Translations under genes and position numbers: made by a program
Notes under the pieces: model-generated
What the model was told of the DNA's origin: nothing
Databases searched by the model: none
What the model saw: the letters and a program-made list of their open reading frames with translations, nothing else
In this document: one piece after another, positions 6,302 through 13,361 of the stretch
How the letters are laid out: every line of letters begins with the position of its first letter
Position numbering within the stretch: the stretch's first letter is position 1
DNA from: Nitrospinota bacterium
GTDB taxonomy: Bacteria > UBA8248 > JACPRG01
Direction: 5' to 3'
DNA length: 13,429 nucleotides
NCBI GenBank assembly: GCA_030740135.1
Contig: JASLXW010000055.1
Span: 1 to 13,429 of the forward strand

Positions 6302-7120
6302 ATGCTGGTCGTCGGAGAGCTCATCAACTGCACGCGGGCTAAGATCCGGGAAGCCGTTGAGCGTCAGGACGTCGCTTACATCCAGGATCTAGCGAGGAGG
6401 CAGGTCGAAGCAGGGGCGAACTATCTTGATGTGAACAGCGGCATCCCCCGCAAGGATGTCTCGACAATGGAGTGGCTTGTCTCCCTCGTGCAGGAGGCTG
6501 TCGACCTTCCTCTCTCGATTGACAGTTCCGACCCGGACGCCATCGCCAAAGGCCTCGAGCTTTGCCGCCGGAATGGGAAAGTCTTGGATAAGCCCCTCGT
6601 CAATTCCGTCAACGCCGAAAAGGACCGGCTTGAGAGGCTCTTGCCCATCCTTTCCGAATACCGGCCCAAGGCCATCGTGATGTGCATGGACTCGGAGGGC
6701 ATCCCTGACACCAGCGAGGGCAAGATCACCATCGCCGCCCGCTTGATTGAGCAGGTTGCAAGGGTAGGTCTTCCTCTCGACGACATCTACGTCGACCCCT
6801 GTGTTTTTCCCGTCAGCGCGGATAAAAAGCACGGGGGCGCGGCCTTGGATGCTGTGGAGAAGATCATGACCTCCTTCCCGGGGGTGCACACTATCTGTGG
6901 TCTCAGCAACATCTCATTCGGCCTGCCCAAGCGCAAGCAGCTCAACCAAGTGTTTCTCTTGCTCATGATGGCCCGGGGGCTCGACGCCATCATCGCAGAC
7001 CCGCTTGAGACGCGGTTGATGCTCAACATCATAACCGCTGAGACCCTTCTGGGCCGGGACGACTATTGCCGGAATTACATCGCGGCTTTCCGCCAGGGGA
7101 AGATGGAAGGTCTCGTTTGA
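6302..7120 (+). CDS. Methyltetrahydrofolate:corrinoid methyltransferase (MeTr / MtgA-type, pterin-binding TIM barrel)
   Basis: Cytoplasmic methyltransferase that moves a methyl group between corrinoid-bound Co and N5 of tetrahydrofolate. In MttB-type demethylation systems it takes methyl from the corrinoid protein to THF. The 272-residue length is usual for AcsE/MtgA-like proteins. Residues matching the pterin site of the Moorella MeTr are visible: LDVNSG (Asp43), SIDSSDP (Asp74), VNSVN (Asn101), YVDPCVFP (Asp165) and GLSNISFGLP (Asn203, the position that contacts N5). The N-terminus MLVVGELINCTR is the family's normal start. GGGAGG (6292-6297) lies 4 nt before the ATG. It stands first in the downstream methyltransferase run and behind the structured leader. 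Sequence alone does not fix the physiological direction. Confidence 0.9.
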   Translation: MLVVGELINCTRAKIREAVERQDVAYIQDLARRQVEAGANYLDVNSGIPRKDVSTMEWLVSLVQEAVDLPLSIDSSDPDAIAKGLELCRRNGKVLDKPLVNSVNAEKDRLERLLPILSEYRPKAIVMCMDSEGIPDTSEGKITIAARLIEQVARVGLPLDDIYVDPCVFPVSADKKHGGAALDAVEKIMTSFPGVHTICGLSNISFGLPKRKQLNQVFLLLMMARGLDAIIADPLETRLMLNIITAETLLGRDDYCRNYIAAFRQGKMEGLV

Positions 7121-7146
7121 GGACCGAAGCGAGGCCGCCGGATGGG

Positions 7147-7166
7147 CTTTGCCTTTTTGAGCAAAG
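7147..7166 (+). promoter_or_regulatory. Hairpin with T-rich loop before the metV remnant
   Basis: CTTTGC (7147-7152) and GCAAAG (7161-7166) form a perfect 6-bp stem with an 8-nt T-rich loop, between the MeTr stop and the remnant's ATG. It overlaps the start of the AGAGGA that would serve as ribosome binding site (7165-7170, only 2 nt from the ATG). Its role is unknown. Confidence 0.25.
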
Positions 7167-7172
7167 AGGATT

Positions 7173-7492
7173 ATGGGATACAAAGAAATCGCCGTCGGGG
7201 CTGTCCGGTGCGTGGAGAAGAAGGTTAAGGAGACTCTTTTCGATTGCCGCATGTACGGTCAATGTGTTCTGAGCTACACGGCCCTTGTGTGCCCGATGCG
7301 CTGCCCCAAGGGCTTGCGCAACGGTCCGTTCTGGGTATACGCAATGTTCTTTGCATCACGGGCGACTACGTAAGCCTGGGGAACCACCTCCAAGCGAAGC
7401 CCGTGTTCGATTTGGAATCTCTCCACCTGGTGTCGGCTCTCCGCCGGATGCGCGATGAGGGCCGATTCATGAATGGAGAGGAAATTCGCAAC
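7173..7492 (+). pseudogene. Fused, frameshifted remnant of methylene-THF reductase genes (MetV-type C-terminal domain + internal MetF fragment)
   Basis: Two gene pieces in different frames abut at about 7329. From ATG 7173 to 7328 the frame reads the MTHFR-C/MetV zinc-cluster domain: FDCRMYGQCVLSYT, then VCPMRCPKGLRNGP. The expected CRMCGQC has Tyr28 in place of the second cysteine, and the domain stops just before the CGG...CEV part. From 7331 to 7492 another frame (+2 relative) reads the MetF interior: GIRNVLCITGDYVSLGNHLQ, then AKPVFDLESLHLVSALRRMRDEGRF. MetF residues before and after are missing; the next gene's ribosome binding site starts at 7495. Intact MetVF reduces methylene-THF to methyl-THF. 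Deletion, frameshift and a lost ligand together mark this as dead. The unfused part of each frame runs on to 7373 and 7915 as unrelated sequence. Confidence 0.8.
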
Positions 7493-7508
7493 GTAAAGGA
7501 TAAGCGGC

Positions 7509-8150
7509 ATGCCGCCCAAGTCCGTCGAGGTCTTCTCGGATCTTTCGGTGACTGTCTCACCCGAGTTGGTGCTGAAGCACCTATCGAGTCGTCGAAGGCG
7601 CCTTGCTCCACCCTCAGTCATTGCCCTGGCGGAGCGGGCCTCGGCTCAGGGCGCCCCCCTGCTCTCTCCCCTTGCCTTGGCACGAGAGTTGCCCCGGGAG
7701 GAAATCAGGGGCCTGACCTTTGCCGGGAACCTCAAGGCTCTCGCAGACGCTTTACGCCTCGACGGACAAACTGTTTTGGGCGTCGTTGCCGTTGTCTGCA
7801 CGGTCGGAGAGGCGATCGACCGAGAGATTGGGCGGTGCTTCGCCCGAGGCGAGACATCCATAGGTTTGGGACTCGACGCAGTAGGCACCGCCGCCTCTTC
7901 CCTCTTGACCGGTAGGGTTCACCAACTCCTTCGCCGCCGGATGAAGGAGAGCCGGCGGCGCTTGGGGGGCCGGCGGATGCCGGGAGTCGGCGCCGTTTCC
8001 CTCTCGTTGCAGAGGGACATTGTAGCCCTTCTGGGTGCGGAAGAGTTCGGTGTTCGCGTGAACGAAAGCTGGATGCTCCGTCCCAAGAAGACGCTCACTT
8101 TCCTGGCGCCCTTTATTCCGAAGGGGCCAGCGGAAAAAGAGAAGGGTTGA
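7509..8150 (+). CDS. MetH activation-domain-like protein (vitamin B12-dependent methionine synthase activation domain family)
   Basis: A 213-residue protein resembling the stand-alone relatives of the methionine synthase activation domain that occur beside corrinoid methyltransferase genes. Points of match are the N-terminal VSPELVLKHL helix, VVCTVGEAIDREI (95-107; family C-T-[IV]-G), the helix LDAVGTAASSL (122-132), and the C-terminal LLGAEEFGVRVNESWMLRPK (174-193), where the family has GVxLTESxxMxPxKS. The segment matching RxxxGYGxCP, which binds AdoMet in MetH, reads RRMPGVGAVSL, with Tyr replaced by Val. The role is probably corrinoid reactivation or binding, but unproven for stand-alone proteins. 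AAAGGA (7495-7500) is 8 nt before the ATG. It starts right after the metVF remnant. Confidence 0.7.
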   Translation: MPPKSVEVFSDLSVTVSPELVLKHLSSRRRRLAPPSVIALAERASAQGAPLLSPLALARELPREEIRGLTFAGNLKALADALRLDGQTVLGVVAVVCTVGEAIDREIGRCFARGETSIGLGLDAVGTAASSLLTGRVHQLLRRRMKESRRRLGGRRMPGVGAVSLSLQRDIVALLGAEEFGVRVNESWMLRPKKTLTFLAPFIPKGPAEKEKG

Positions 8151-8162
8151 TCTGCGTACTGC

Positions 8163-8180
8163 CGCCGTTCGCGAACGGCG
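8163..8180. promoter_or_regulatory. 18-bp perfect palindrome between the activation-domain and corrinoid-protein genes
   Basis: CGCCGTTCG followed directly by CGAACGGCG (8163-8180), centred in the 59-bp gap, 13 nt after one stop and 30 nt before the next ATG. As RNA it would need to open a small loop. No T-run follows. It could be an operator, an RNA processing hairpin or a weak attenuator raising or lowering corrinoid protein relative to upstream genes. Confidence 0.4.
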
Positions 8181-8209
8181 TTCCCGTCCCGTGAATCAGA
8201 GGAGGGCAC

Positions 8210-8914
8210 ATGGTTGAGGCGGACCAGGAATCAGGCCTCACCGAAGGGGGAATCTTCAAGGAGTTGAAGGAGTCCATTCTGAGCTACGACCCCGACGTCG
8301 CTGTCGAGATGGCGACGAAGGCCTTGGAGACAGGCGTTCACCCCCTGGAGGCCATCGAGAAGGGCCTGAACAAGGGGCTCGACATCGTGGGGGACCTCTT
8401 CGCCCGGTTCGAGATCTTCCTGCCGGAGCTGGTCCTGGCGGGCGAGGCGATGAAGGCCGCCCTCGCGGTCCTCAAACCCGCCCTGGAGGAGCTCAAGTCC
8501 GAAGTCCCCGTCCTGGGAAAGTGCGTCATCGGGACCGTGCAAGGAGACATCCACGACATCGGCAAGAACGTCGTGGGCACGATGCTGTCCGTGAACGGCT
8601 TTGAGGTCTACGACATCGGGGTGGACGTGAAGCCGAAGGACTTCGTCCAGAAGACCGTCGAGGTCGGGGCCGACATCGTGGGCCTCTCGGCCCTGATGAC
8701 GACGACAGCGCCGGGGCAGGAGGACGTGGTCCGGGCCCTGGAGGAGGCCGGGCTGCGTCAGAAGGTCAAGGTGATGATTGGCGGGGCGGCCACGACCGAG
8801 GAGTGGGCCCGGGAAATCGGAGCCGACGGATGGGCCTTGGACGCAGGCAACGCTGTCCGCCAGGCAAAGGAACTCGCGACGAAGGGGGAGACAAGGTGGC
8901 GCCTCCAAAGCTGA
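8210..8914 (+). CDS. Corrinoid protein (B12-binding, methyltransferase cognate)
   Basis: Cytoplasmic methyl carrier, 234 residues, the MtgC/MttC type. Residues ~14-97 form the helical cap domain (LDIVGDLFARFEIFLPELVLAGEAM). Residues ~102-225 form the Rossmann-like B12 domain with the signature D113-x-H115-x-x-G118 (TVQGDIHDIGKN), in which His115 is the lower cobalt ligand, plus S160-x-L162 (GLSALMTTT) and IGGA (190-193). It accepts methyl from the MttB-like protein encoded next and donates it to the MeTr, and is the target of the activator proteins. GGAGG (8201-8205) is 4 nt before the ATG. Its stop lies 19 nt inside the next gene, which indicates tight translational coupling of carrier and methyltransferase. 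Confidence 0.93.
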   Translation: MVEADQESGLTEGGIFKELKESILSYDPDVAVEMATKALETGVHPLEAIEKGLNKGLDIVGDLFARFEIFLPELVLAGEAMKAALAVLKPALEELKSEVPVLGKCVIGTVQGDIHDIGKNVVGTMLSVNGFEVYDIGVDVKPKDFVQKTVEVGADIVGLSALMTTTAPGQEDVVRALEEAGLRQKVKVMIGGAATTEEWAREIGADGWALDAGNAVRQAKELATKGETRWRLQS

Positions 8915-10368
8915 GAACGCTGACCGAAGCGGAGCTCGAGCAGATCGAGGCCGTCTCCTTCCGCATCCTGGAAGAGATCGGCATCAAGTTCAACCACCGG
9001 GGGGCCATCGCCCTCCTCAAGCGAGCCGGGGCGAAGGTGGACGAGGAGAACCTCGCGGCGCGAATCCCCCGGGAGCTGGTGTGCGAATGCCTGAAGAGCG
9101 CTCCCAAGGATTTCACCCTCTATGCGCGGGACCCGGCCTACGACCATCCGGCTGGGGGCCGAAACGTCAACTACGGGACCATCAGCGGCGCCAAGTTCTG
9201 CATCGCCCACGACACGGGCGACCGAAGGGAGTGCCGCCGCCGGGACCAGGAGGTCGCGGCCCGGGTCATCGACGCCTGCGAACACATCATGCATCTCTCG
9301 CTCATCGCCACGCCCCAGGAGGTGATGAAAGAGGCGGCCTACCACCACTCGGCGGATCTCTGTCTCAAGTTCTGCCGCAAGCACCTGCGAACCCTCGCCA
9401 GGGGGGCCGAAAGCACCCGGGAAATGATTGCGATGGCCGAGGCCGCCGCGGGCGGCGCCGAGGAGCTTCGGCGGCGCCCCTTCATCTCGTTCATGGAGCT
9501 GACGACCCCGCCTTTCGGCCACGATATGTCGGCCCTGGACGGGGCCATGGAGGGGGCCCGGCGGAACTTCCCCGTGTGGATCAGCTCGGGGCCCATCACG
9601 GGGGCGGCGAGTCCGGTCACACTGGCGGGGACGATGGCCCTGGTCAACGCAGAGGTCTTGAGCTCGATCGTCGTCCTCCAACTCGTGAACCCGGGGGTGC
9701 CCGTCCTTTACGGGTCATTCGCCCGGATGATGGACCTCAAGACAACGCAGGTCTCGCTCTCGAGTCCGGAGTGGTGTCTGATGCGGGCCGCCACGGCCGA
9801 CCTCGCCCGACTCTACGGCCTGCCTTCCTTTGGGGGAAGCGTCATCAACGCCTCCAAGACCCTCGACATCCAGGCAGGCTACGAGAAGGGAACCACCCTC
9901 CTCATGATGGGGCTCGCGGGCCTCAACCTTCCATCGGGGATGCTCCTGGACTGCCAGAACTCCTTCAGCCCTGAGGACCTCGTCATCAACAATGAGGTTG
10001 TCTCCTATGTGAAGCGGGTTCTCCGGGGAATGGAGGTCAACGACGAGAGCCTGGCCTTCGACGTGATGCGGGAGATCGGTCCGGGAGGGATGTTCTTTCG
10101 CTCCAAACACACCCTCAAGCATTACAAGACGGAACTGTGGGTGCCGGACCTCAGTGACCGCTGGGGATGGGACGACTGGGTCAAGGCGGGGCGCAAGGAC
10201 ATGGTCCAGCGGGCGCATGAGCGGGTGGAGGAGATCCTGGCCTCTCCCGTTCCCGCACCCCTCTCGGAGAAAGCTTCAGCGGAAATGGACCGAATCCTCG
10301 CCTCCGCAGAAGAGCGATTGTCGAAAATGGAGGAGTGGTCCGAGGAGTTCCGCCCGGCGGAGGCGTAA
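8896..10368 (+). CDS. MttB-superfamily (trimethylamine methyltransferase-like) corrinoid methyltransferase, non-pyrrolysine
   Basis: Cytoplasmic substrate:corrinoid methyltransferase of the COG5598/MttB superfamily. Characterised non-pyrrolysine members demethylate quaternary amines such as glycine betaine, proline betaine and carnitine. The GTG at 8896 is chosen as start: GGGGGAG (8884-8890) is 5 nt upstream and the product then begins MAPPKLRTLTEAELEQIE, like its relatives; the open frame to 8803 lies inside the corrinoid gene. The product has 490 residues, full length. Family landmarks are IHDEVLxxLxxxGI-like SFRILEEIGIKF (~22-33), SGPITGAASPVTLAGTMALV (from ~231), NPGVPVLYGSF and the INASKTLDIQAGYEKG segment (from ~317). 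No in-frame amber codon interrupts it, so it is not a pyrrolysine enzyme. The substrate cannot be read from the sequence. Confidence 0.92.
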   Translation: MAPPKLRTLTEAELEQIEAVSFRILEEIGIKFNHRGAIALLKRAGAKVDEENLAARIPRELVCECLKSAPKDFTLYARDPAYDHPAGGRNVNYGTISGAKFCIAHDTGDRRECRRRDQEVAARVIDACEHIMHLSLIATPQEVMKEAAYHHSADLCLKFCRKHLRTLARGAESTREMIAMAEAAAGGAEELRRRPFISFMELTTPPFGHDMSALDGAMEGARRNFPVWISSGPITGAASPVTLAGTMALVNAEVLSSIVVLQLVNPGVPVLYGSFARMMDLKTTQVSLSSPEWCLMRAATADLARLYGLPSFGGSVINASKTLDIQAGYEKGTTLLMMGLAGLNLPSGMLLDCQNSFSPEDLVINNEVVSYVKRVLRGMEVNDESLAFDVMREIGPGGMFFRSKHTLKHYKTELWVPDLSDRWGWDDWVKAGRKDMVQRAHERVEEILASPVPAPLSEKASAEMDRILASAEERLSKMEEWSEEFRPAEA

Positions 10369-10462
10369 ACACAGGGGGCCCGTACGGTCCACTACAGGCG
10401 GAGGCGGCGCAGGCCGGCATGGTCATGTGGGGTATGAGCCAAGCCCTGGGTTTTCCCCTTCA

Positions 10463-10491
10463 TTGTCCGTCCGGGGTTTATCTCTTATCAT
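10463..10491 (+). promoter_or_regulatory. Candidate sigma70-type promoter for the molybdenum hydroxylase gene
   Basis: TTGTCC (10463-10468, 4/6) and TATCAT (10486-10491, 5/6) are separated by exactly 17 bp in an AT-richer part of the 208-bp gap after the MttB-like gene. A transcript starting near 10498 would have a leader of about 80 nt. The first part of the gap (10369-10460) shows only a short CCGTACGG palindrome. Confidence 0.45.
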
Positions 10492-10515
10492 CCATATTTC
10501 CGCTGAGTGTGCTGC

Positions 10516-10542
10516 GCCGATAGACTGAAGTCTTCCATCGGC
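10516..10542 (+). promoter_or_regulatory. Leader hairpin/dyad upstream of the molybdenum hydroxylase gene
   Basis: GCCGAT (10516-10521) pairs with ATCGGC (10537-10542). Inside, AGAC (10522-10525) pairs with GTCT (10530-10533) around a TGAA tetraloop, leaving a TCC bulge. It falls about 20 nt after the predicted transcription start and 34 nt before the start codon, so it could be an operator (AGACTGAAGTCT is a near-palindrome) or an mRNA-stabilising stem. Confidence 0.35.
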
Positions 10543-10576
10543 AAGATTGATCAACACCCGCAGGGGAGGATCCACG

Positions 10577-12895
10577 GTGACGACTCTCTCCCTGGTCGGA
10601 ACGGGCGCACCCCGGATCGACGGCCCCGGCAAGGCGACGGGGGAGACCGAGTATCTCTCCGATATTCAACTCCCGGGGATGCTTCACGCGCGAATCCTCC
10701 GCAGCCCCCACGCCCACGCCCGCATCCTGAAGATCGACACCACCCGGGCGGCCTCCGCCAAGGGGGTCCGGGCCGTTATCACGGCGGACGACACACCCAA
10801 GATCCTTTTCAGCTTCATGCCCGAGCTGGCCGACAACCTGCCCCTGTGCGATGAGAAGGTCCGCTTCATCGGGGACGAGGTCGCCGCCGTGGCCGCCGAC
10901 ACCGAAGACGCGGCGGAGGAAGCCCTGTCTCTCATCCGGGTGGATTACGAGCCGCTGCCCGCCGTCTTCGACCCGAAAGAGGCCGTCCGGGACGACGCCC
11001 CGCTCTTGCATGAGGGAAAGGCGCGGAACATCTGCATGGAATTCCACAAGATGTTCGGCGACCCGGAGAAGGGATTCGCCGAAGCGGACCATATTGTGGA
11101 GGACTCCTACGCCACCCAGCGCGTCGCCCATTGCCCCCTGGAAACCCGGAGCCTCATCGCCCGGTGGGAGCGCACGGGGCATGACTCCCGACTCAAGATC
11201 TGGGCGTCCACGCAGGCCCCGCACGTTCTCAAGGAAGACATCGCCCGGTGCCTCGGGATTGACCCCCGGCGGATTCAGGTCATCAAGCCGGCTACCGGCG
11301 GGGCGTTCGGGAACCGGATGATCATGGAGATGGGGGCGCCCAGCGCCGTGATTCTGGCGGAGAAGACCGGCCGGCCCGTGAAGCTGGCCAACACGCGGAC
11401 CGACGAGTTCCAGATCTCCCGGACCCGTTTTCCGTATCACATCGACCTGAAAACCGGATTCCGCTCCGACGGGCGCTTGGCGGCCCGCGCGATCCGGATT
11501 TATGTGGACGGCGGGGCCTATTCCGACAAGGCCGGCCCCACGTTGAGCTTCTCGGGCTCCATGTTCGCCGTTCTCTACAACGTGCCCCACATCCAATTCG
11601 ACGGCTACGTCGTCTACACCAACCGACAACCCGGAACGGCCTTCCGGGGCTTCGGCTGCCCCCAGGTCACCTTCGCCGCCGAGACCCAGATGGACCGCAT
11701 CGCGAAATTCCTGGAGATGGACCCGCTGGAGCTGCGCCGGATCAACGCCAACCGGACGGGGGAGACTAGCGCCTCGGGCGTCACGCTCCCCACCTGTGGC
11801 CTGGCGCAATGCATGGAGGAAACCGCCCGGGCGGCCGGTTGGGCGGAGCACCGGAAAGGACGCAGTGAGAATTCCCGCGACGGCGGCCGCTTCCGCCGGG
11901 GCATGGGCCTCGCCGTGATGATCCACTCGGGCGGCGGGTCCCGGTATTACGGCTTCAACTCCGCGGGCAGCTTCATCAACGTCTCCCGGGACGGCCAGGT
12001 CTTCCTGACCACCCCCGCCAACGACACGGGCCAGGGCGCCCTCACGGTGATGGCCCAGGTGGCCGCCGAGGAGCTCGGCGTCCGGATGGAAGACATCCGG
12101 GTCATCTCGGACGACACCGACCTCGTGCCTTACGACATCGGAAACTACGGCAGCCGGACCACGTGGGTCTGCGGCCAGGCGGCGAAGGCGGCCGGAGAGG
12201 AGGCGCGCCGGCAGATCTTCGAGGCCGTCGGCAAAGAATGGGAGGTCTCGCCGGAAGACCTGCGCGCCGCCGATTCAAGGATCTTCGTCACGGGGCGGCC
12301 GGAGCGAGGCATGAGCTTCCAGGAAGCGGCCTCTCTGATTTACGACAAGAACGGCGTGCCCATCACGGCCGAGGGCCGGTTCGAGGATGTGGAGGCGGCC
12401 GGCCACGTCGACTGGAGCAACCAGATCCCCAACTTCTCCTCGGGCTGCCACCTCGTCGAGGTCGAGGTGGACATGGAGACCGGGGCCGTGAGCCTCCTGC
12501 GGTTCTTCGCCGCGCACGATGTGGGCAAGGCGGTGAACCCGCGCGGCGTCGAAGGACAGATCGAGGGCGGCGTCGGCCAGGGTCTCGGCTACGCCCTGTT
12601 CGAGGAGCTGGTCCAGAACGGGGGCGCGGCGGTCAACCCCTCGTTCGTCGACTACAAGATCCCCTGCGCCCTGGACATGCCCGGCACGGAGACCTTCGTC
12701 GTGGAGGACGCGGAGCCGGGGGGGCCGCTCTACGGCGCCAAGGGGGTCGGCGAGCCGGGCCTGGTCCCGACGGCGGCCGCGGTGGCGAACGCCATCGCCG
12801 ACGCGACGGGCGTCCGGCTCCACAAGCTGCCCATGAACCCCGAAAGGGTGTATCGGGCCCTCTCGGAGGGGGAGGAAAAGCTTTCGGAGATGTGA
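10577..12895 (+). CDS. Xanthine dehydrogenase-family molybdopterin-binding subunit (molybdenum hydroxylase large subunit)
   Basis: Large catalytic subunit of the xanthine oxidase/aldehyde oxidoreductase family, which hydroxylates aromatic N-heterocycles, aldehydes or thioesters using Mo-molybdopterin and water. GTG 10577 is the start, since GGGGAGGA (10563-10570) is 6 nt before it; TTG 10547 is in frame but lacks a good site. The product has 772 residues, standard for a separate large subunit. The a/b hammerhead domain is at the N-terminus (RIDGPGKATGETEYLSDI, HARILRSPHAHARIL). Cofactor motifs are TGGAFGN (240-246, where GGGFGG is commonest), FRGFG (356-360), NDTGQGALT and the active-site YGAKGVGEPG with Glu726. 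The CoxL active-site loop AYRCSFR is absent, so it is not an aerobic CO dehydrogenase. The usual [2Fe-2S] and FAD subunit genes are not next to it on either side. Confidence 0.92.
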   Translation: MTTLSLVGTGAPRIDGPGKATGETEYLSDIQLPGMLHARILRSPHAHARILKIDTTRAASAKGVRAVITADDTPKILFSFMPELADNLPLCDEKVRFIGDEVAAVAADTEDAAEEALSLIRVDYEPLPAVFDPKEAVRDDAPLLHEGKARNICMEFHKMFGDPEKGFAEADHIVEDSYATQRVAHCPLETRSLIARWERTGHDSRLKIWASTQAPHVLKEDIARCLGIDPRRIQVIKPATGGAFGNRMIMEMGAPSAVILAEKTGRPVKLANTRTDEFQISRTRFPYHIDLKTGFRSDGRLAARAIRIYVDGGAYSDKAGPTLSFSGSMFAVLYNVPHIQFDGYVVYTNRQPGTAFRGFGCPQVTFAAETQMDRIAKFLEMDPLELRRINANRTGETSASGVTLPTCGLAQCMEETARAAGWAEHRKGRSENSRDGGRFRRGMGLAVMIHSGGGSRYYGFNSAGSFINVSRDGQVFLTTPANDTGQGALTVMAQVAAEELGVRMEDIRVISDDTDLVPYDIGNYGSRTTWVCGQAAKAAGEEARRQIFEAVGKEWEVSPEDLRAADSRIFVTGRPERGMSFQEAASLIYDKNGVPITAEGRFEDVEAAGHVDWSNQIPNFSSGCHLVEVEVDMETGAVSLLRFFAAHDVGKAVNPRGVEGQIEGGVGQGLGYALFEELVQNGGAAVNPSFVDYKIPCALDMPGTETFVVEDAEPGGPLYGAKGVGEPGLVPTAAAVANAIADATGVRLHKLPMNPERVYRALSEGEEKLSEM

Positions 12896-13003
12896 AATCC
12901 CGTGTACCATGAGTTCTCATATTCCCTTGGAATGGACGCGGATTGGCCCTTCTGGAAGCAGAGAGGCCGAATTCATGCTGGTTTCTAAAGTCGAGGTCCC
13001 TCG

Positions 13004-13333
13004 ATGCAAGACGCAAAGAGCGAACAGGGCGTTATCGCCGCGACAATCCACTATCAAGGGCTCCTTTACCGGATCGTCGGCAAGCGCGAAGAGACCGTCT
13101 CCTTGCCGAGCGTGATGAGCCTGGGAGGACTGATTTCGTCCCTGTCTCAGCGCTATGGACCGGAATTCGAGTGCGCCGTCTTGACGCCGACCGGAGAGCT
13201 TCGGCCGGAGGTGGGCATCCTCATCAACGGCCTCAATCCTGTCCGGAGAGGCGGTCTTACCTACCCGCTTGCAGAAGAGAACCCCTGTGCCGTTGAAATC
13301 GCTCTCCTGGGGGCGCCTCTCCAGGGAGGTTGA
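13004..13333 (+). CDS. MoaD/ThiS-like ubiquitin-fold sulfur carrier
   Basis: A 109-residue protein with a beta-grasp pattern: VIAATIHYQGLLYRIVGKRE, a helix (SLGGLISSLSQRYG), then VGILINGLNPVRRGGLTYPL and EIALLGAPLQGG. It ends in Gly108-Gly109, the diglycine that is adenylated and thiocarboxylated in MoaD and ThiS. MoaD supplies dithiolene sulfur to molybdopterin. At 109 residues it is longer than typical MoaD (~80-90), with a short N-terminal extension. GAGGT (12993-12997) lies 6 nt before the ATG. It sits between two genes for molybdopterin enzymes, supporting a role in their cofactor rather than in thiamine synthesis. Confidence 0.78.
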   Translation: MQDAKSEQGVIAATIHYQGLLYRIVGKREETVSLPSVMSLGGLISSLSQRYGPEFECAVLTPTGELRPEVGILINGLNPVRRGGLTYPLAEENPCAVEIALLGAPLQGG

Positions 13334-13361
13334 CTGAATCTCGACCGAGGAGGAATTGAAC

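Noticed and set aside
8896..10368. Pyrrolysine-containing MttB (trimethylamine methyltransferase)
   Set aside because: No in-frame TAG interrupts the gene and there are no pyl genes in view; it belongs to the non-pyrrolysine part of the superfamily.
10478..11926. 482-codon minus-strand frame opposite the molybdenum hydroxylase gene (and similar ones at 681-1748, 8758-9681 and 9715-10218)
   Set aside because: All are antisense to confident genes and their translations look like low-information shadows of high third-position GC. Only the last 35 codons of the 681-1748 frame lie outside a gene and are treated separately.
10577..12895. Aerobic CO dehydrogenase large subunit (CoxL)
   Set aside because: The characteristic CoxL loop with its catalytic cysteine (AYRCSFR) is absent; the corresponding segment reads AFRGFGCPQ.
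12909..13115. 68-codon frame overlapping the MoaD-like gene, and the small dyad ATGAG-TT-CTCAT at 12909-12920
   Set aside because: The frame is mostly inside the better-supported MoaD-like gene and has no ribosome binding site or family pattern; the dyad is short and expected by chance.
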